The notes below the pieces were generated by a model. That model worked only from the letters and a program-made list of their open reading frames with translations. It searched no databases and was not told where the DNA came from. A DNA stretch of 64,000 nucleotides from NCBI RefSeq assembly GCF_000247815.1, contig NC_021684.1, positions 8,875,430 to 8,939,429 of the forward strand, read 5' to 3'. Each line of letters opens with the position of its first letter. The first letter of the stretch is position 1. Source of the stretch: Ficedula albicollis (lineage: Eukaryota > Chordata > Aves > Passeriformes > Muscicapidae). Shown here piece after piece: positions 61,163 to 64,000 of the stretch. The translations under genes and the position numbers were made by a program.

Positions 61163-63370
61163 GTAGTGTTAATGAAATTCTTGAATGCTTTATAAAGCTT
61201 TGGAACCGTATTTCGTGTTTCTTACTTTTTTTGACATTGTGATGAGCAATATGCTTTTCTCTAACTTCCATATGCTTTAAATGTAGAATTGAAATAAAGT
61301 AAGAATGAAAGATTATTTTTATGTATGTTAGGGAGTGGTAAAGACTAAATTCTTGTGATTCTTTTTGCAACAGAATTTCTTATGACAAGTGCAATGATGT
61401 TGTCTGTTCTCCAAGTAACTCCAATGTATTTCCCAAGTGTTTCTAAAATGTTGTAGACACTAGAATGATCTATGTGTATAATAGTCTGTATCAAGTGGGA
61501 GGTTATGTTTTTTTTACCCACAATATATTCCTGTTTCACTCATCTAGAAGTAGCTTCACTTTTATGCCAGAATCTATTTTCTATGTTTTTCTAAACATTT
61601 GACATTATGGCTGTCTTTTAAATTTATATATACTTTAACTCTTAGACTTGTTACTGATTTTCATGTTTCCTTTTTTTAATCAGAATGAATTAAGTGCAGC
61701 AACTCATCTGACTTCAAAGCTTCTGAAGGAATATGAGAAACAGGTACTGGATAAATCATGTTGTCTGTGTGTGGTCAGGAATGTGTATTTTTGTAGTCTT
61801 TTATCTCCCTCAGCACAGTGTAGAATATATTTAGGTTTGGTCCAGATAAAATTAACTGCTGTGGTTGGTGGTTCAAATTGCTGCCAGAAGAATCTACTGT
61901 CTTTATTCTAGTTCTTCCAGCAAATGAAGTTCCTCTTACCATGAAGAATATTAATAGCTTCTGAAATATTTTACTTTTGGATTAGTTTTTTTTCAGAATT
62001 GTTTAGCATAATTCTGTTTTGGTTTTGCTTTATAAACCTGTTTACCCTTAAGTGCTTAAATATCAGTAGCTACAAAGAGAACGGATTGTGTTGCAATCTC
62101 CACATTACAACCATCATTTACTCTGTGAGCATAATTCCATCTCTGAAAGCACAGACTGTGGAATCCATAACTTTCATCCCTTCTAACCTGTACTATGAAG
62201 GGTTTGTCGCTTAGCTGCTGGGTCCCCTTTTCTGAAGTTAAAAATGTTAAAAACAAAAATTTGCTTCTTTGAAGAGGCTGCTGCTCCCTATTCTCCTTTT
62301 CCACCTAATGAGGTGAACTGCTTCAGTGTATCTTAACTGTGTAATATTTTAAAATAATAGAATACCTGATATACTCAGATATGATTAATCCAGTTTTGTG
62401 AATGGCAGAAAACACTGCAAACAATATAACTCTTTGTGCCTTTTCAGCGTTTTCCGCTCGGGGGAGATGATGAAGTCATGACTTCCACTCTGCAGCAATT
62501 TGCAAAAGTGATTGATGAGGTAAGTGCTTGTATATGCTTTGCTAATGCTGTCAGGTACAGACTTTAACTGCCTAATTACTCCTTTTTTAAGCCAGGAAGT
62601 GCAGAAATGGCATTCATTTGTTAACAAGGTAACAATTAATTGTATATTGCAGCATCTATTTAAAGTTATGTAACCTTAAGATAAAGAATGAATTCAGCAA
62701 AATGAGGATACACTGCTGAGAAAAAATGTGGTTTAAGTACTAGAGATAGAGCCAAAACCATTACACAGTGGCAGATTGCAACTATGTACATGAGGGTATC
62801 TGTGTTGCCTGTTTTCAGGTACCTGACTGACAGAGGACCCTCCTGCTGTCTCTCTTAGGTCACACAACTGAGCACCATTAAGAGCTGAATCAGGATTTTT
62901 GCTGTGATCCCCCTCCTCACTTAAACAGCATTTTAGGAGGAGGATCCCATTTTGCTTTACCTCTGTGAGCTGTGAAAGATGGGTTGTGACATAGCTGGAG
63001 AGAAACTGGAGAAATAAACTGACTAGTCAGGATGAATGAGGCTGGTTTTGGACATGATCCAGTAACTTGGAAGTTCAGACAAAAACTAAACTCTAAAGGT
63101 TTTCTGTAGAAAGCTGATGGTAAGATCTGGACCCTAGAAAGAAGTAGCTGCGAAAAAAGAAACATGCGAAAATGTGTTTAAGTTGTACATGTCATCTTTG
63201 AGTGACGTTGATGTCCACCTATTGTGATATGATTTGGTCTCAGCACTGCTTTCCTAAGATTTTCTTCTTTTGTCCTTTTCAGCTCAGCTCTTGCCATGCA
63301 GTACTTTCAACTCAGCTTGCAGATGCAATGATGTTTCCTATTACCCAGTTTAAAGAAAGGGACCTAAAAG
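61064..63370 (+). CDS. APPL1: APPL1, 5' part (coding exons 2-5, BAR domain)
   Basis: Early endosomal Rab5 effector and adaptor with BAR, PH and PTB domains that links adiponectin, insulin/AKT and other receptors (family knowledge). Four plus-strand exons with GT-AG introns join in frame to 106 codons plus one base, covering residues corresponding to human 19-124: the start of the BAR domain. Sequence is near-identical to human (LLGVFEEDAAAISNYINQLF, NELSAATHLTSKLLKEYEKQ, RFPLGGDDEVM, LSSCHAVLSTQLADAMMFPI). Exon 1, which in human encodes about 18 residues, was not found; the acceptor phase of exon 2 (0) fits it. The remaining exons lie beyond 64,000. Confidence 0.95.
61684..61743 (+). CDS. APPL1: APPL1 exon 3
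   Basis: 60 bases (20 codons) after acceptor TTTAATCAG: NELSAATHLTSKLLKEYEKQ, donor GTACTG. Identical to the human segment as I recall it. Confidence 0.96.
62448..62519 (+). CDS. APPL1: APPL1 exon 4
   Basis: 72 bases (24 codons) after acceptor CTTTTCAG: RFPLGGDDEVMTSTLQQFAK then VIDE, donor GTAAGT. Confidence 0.96.
63283..63370 (+). CDS. APPL1: APPL1 exon 5
   Basis: 88 bases after acceptor CCTTTTCAG: LSSCHAVLSTQLADAMMFPI, TQFKERDLK plus the first base of a Glu codon, donor GTAGAG. Phase 1. Confidence 0.95.
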
Positions 63371-64000
63371 GTAGAGAATTTGACCAACTACTGTTTTTTA
63401 TCAATAGTAGCAACAATAAAAACATAGCATTTGATATTCATAGCTCTTGTTTCACTAAATAGAGCACACCACTTATTTTTCAGCTCTCAAAAGTATGCAT
63501 CTCCCTATTTTAAAAGAAAAGTAAGTTATTTCTATTCATGAGAGTATTACAGTTGGACTTAACATTATTATTGTTTCAACAAAAATATTACTTCTATTAG
63601 GGAAGCACTTATCATCTATTCAAGACGAACAATTAGCAGCTACTCAAAAATGTTAGGAAAGAATAATTTTCAGATAATTTGCATTTTCAGGAAAGATTTG
63701 TTTATCAGATCATAACATCAATATAATTGCTGGACTAAGCTCAAAAGGCAAAGTGCCAAAGTTGTAGTACTTACTATATTAAGATTTAGTAATGTGGTTA
63801 TTCAACCCTGCTGGTAGTATAGGTGACTTCTTTGGGCAGACATAAGGTGCTTCCAGCTTCTTATTTTTTATTAATTGTGCCTGGTTTAAAATAACATATA
63901 ATGTGTAATTAGAGCACACGTACATTACGGACTGCTGTGGCAAATGTGGCTTCCAAGTAGAAATTTAAGAGTTAAACCCCCAGTAACTTAAATATCCCTA
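63371..64000. other. APPL1 intron 5, partial
   Basis: AT-rich sequence after exon 5. The next exon (human EILTLKEVFQIAS) is not present before the window ends. Confidence 0.7.

Noticed and set aside
63480..63521. Possible APPL1 exon 6 between cag and gtaagt
   Set aside because: The 38-base insert between acceptor- and donor-like words does not encode the conserved EILTLKEVFQ segment and would break the frame.

Overview
This window is vertebrate nuclear DNA, almost certainly from a bird. It is AT-rich, its genes are split into small GT-AG exons, and the only interspersed repeats I can recognise are CR1-type LINE 3' ends; I see no Alu or L1-like repeats. The gene order IL17RD (minus) - HESX1 (minus) - APPL1 (plus) matches the order I recall for human 3p14.3, so this is a conserved vertebrate block. 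I cannot name the species.

Layout. Positions 1-36,410 hold the 5' two thirds of IL17RD on the minus strand. Eleven coding exons join in frame to 388 codons: signal peptide, ectodomain, transmembrane helix and the start of the SEFIR domain. The last exons lie to the left of the window. Intron 1 is about 23 kb and carries a 1.1 kb all-purine minisatellite near 28.7-29.8 kb. From 36.4 to 49.6 kb is intergenic DNA with CR1 fragments and one strong CTCF-like motif. HESX1 is complete on the minus strand at 49.77-51.73 kb in four coding exons. Its upstream side is rich in TAAT, OTX-type, forkhead and POU/SOX-like sites. APPL1 starts on the plus strand: exons 2-5 are at 61.06-63.37 kb, while coding exon 1 cannot be found and is probably hidden in a pure G run at 56,145-57,008.

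Roles. The three genes are not an operon and need not act together. IL17RD (SEF) is a membrane antagonist of FGF/Ras-MAPK signalling and an IL-17 receptor family member. HESX1 is a homeodomain repressor of anterior forebrain and pituitary development. APPL1 is a BAR-PH-PTB adaptor on early endosomes.

The most striking non-genic signals look like assembly damage: two impossible G homopolymers (396 and 864 bases) in the CpG-rich 5' regions of IL17RD and APPL1, an intact Illumina adapter between two copies of the same 39 bases just 3' of HESX1, and at least seven other local tandem duplications with periods of 50-263 bases. I found no convincing new biological system. The best biological leads are the polypurine array, the HESX1 upstream site cluster and the CTCF-like site.
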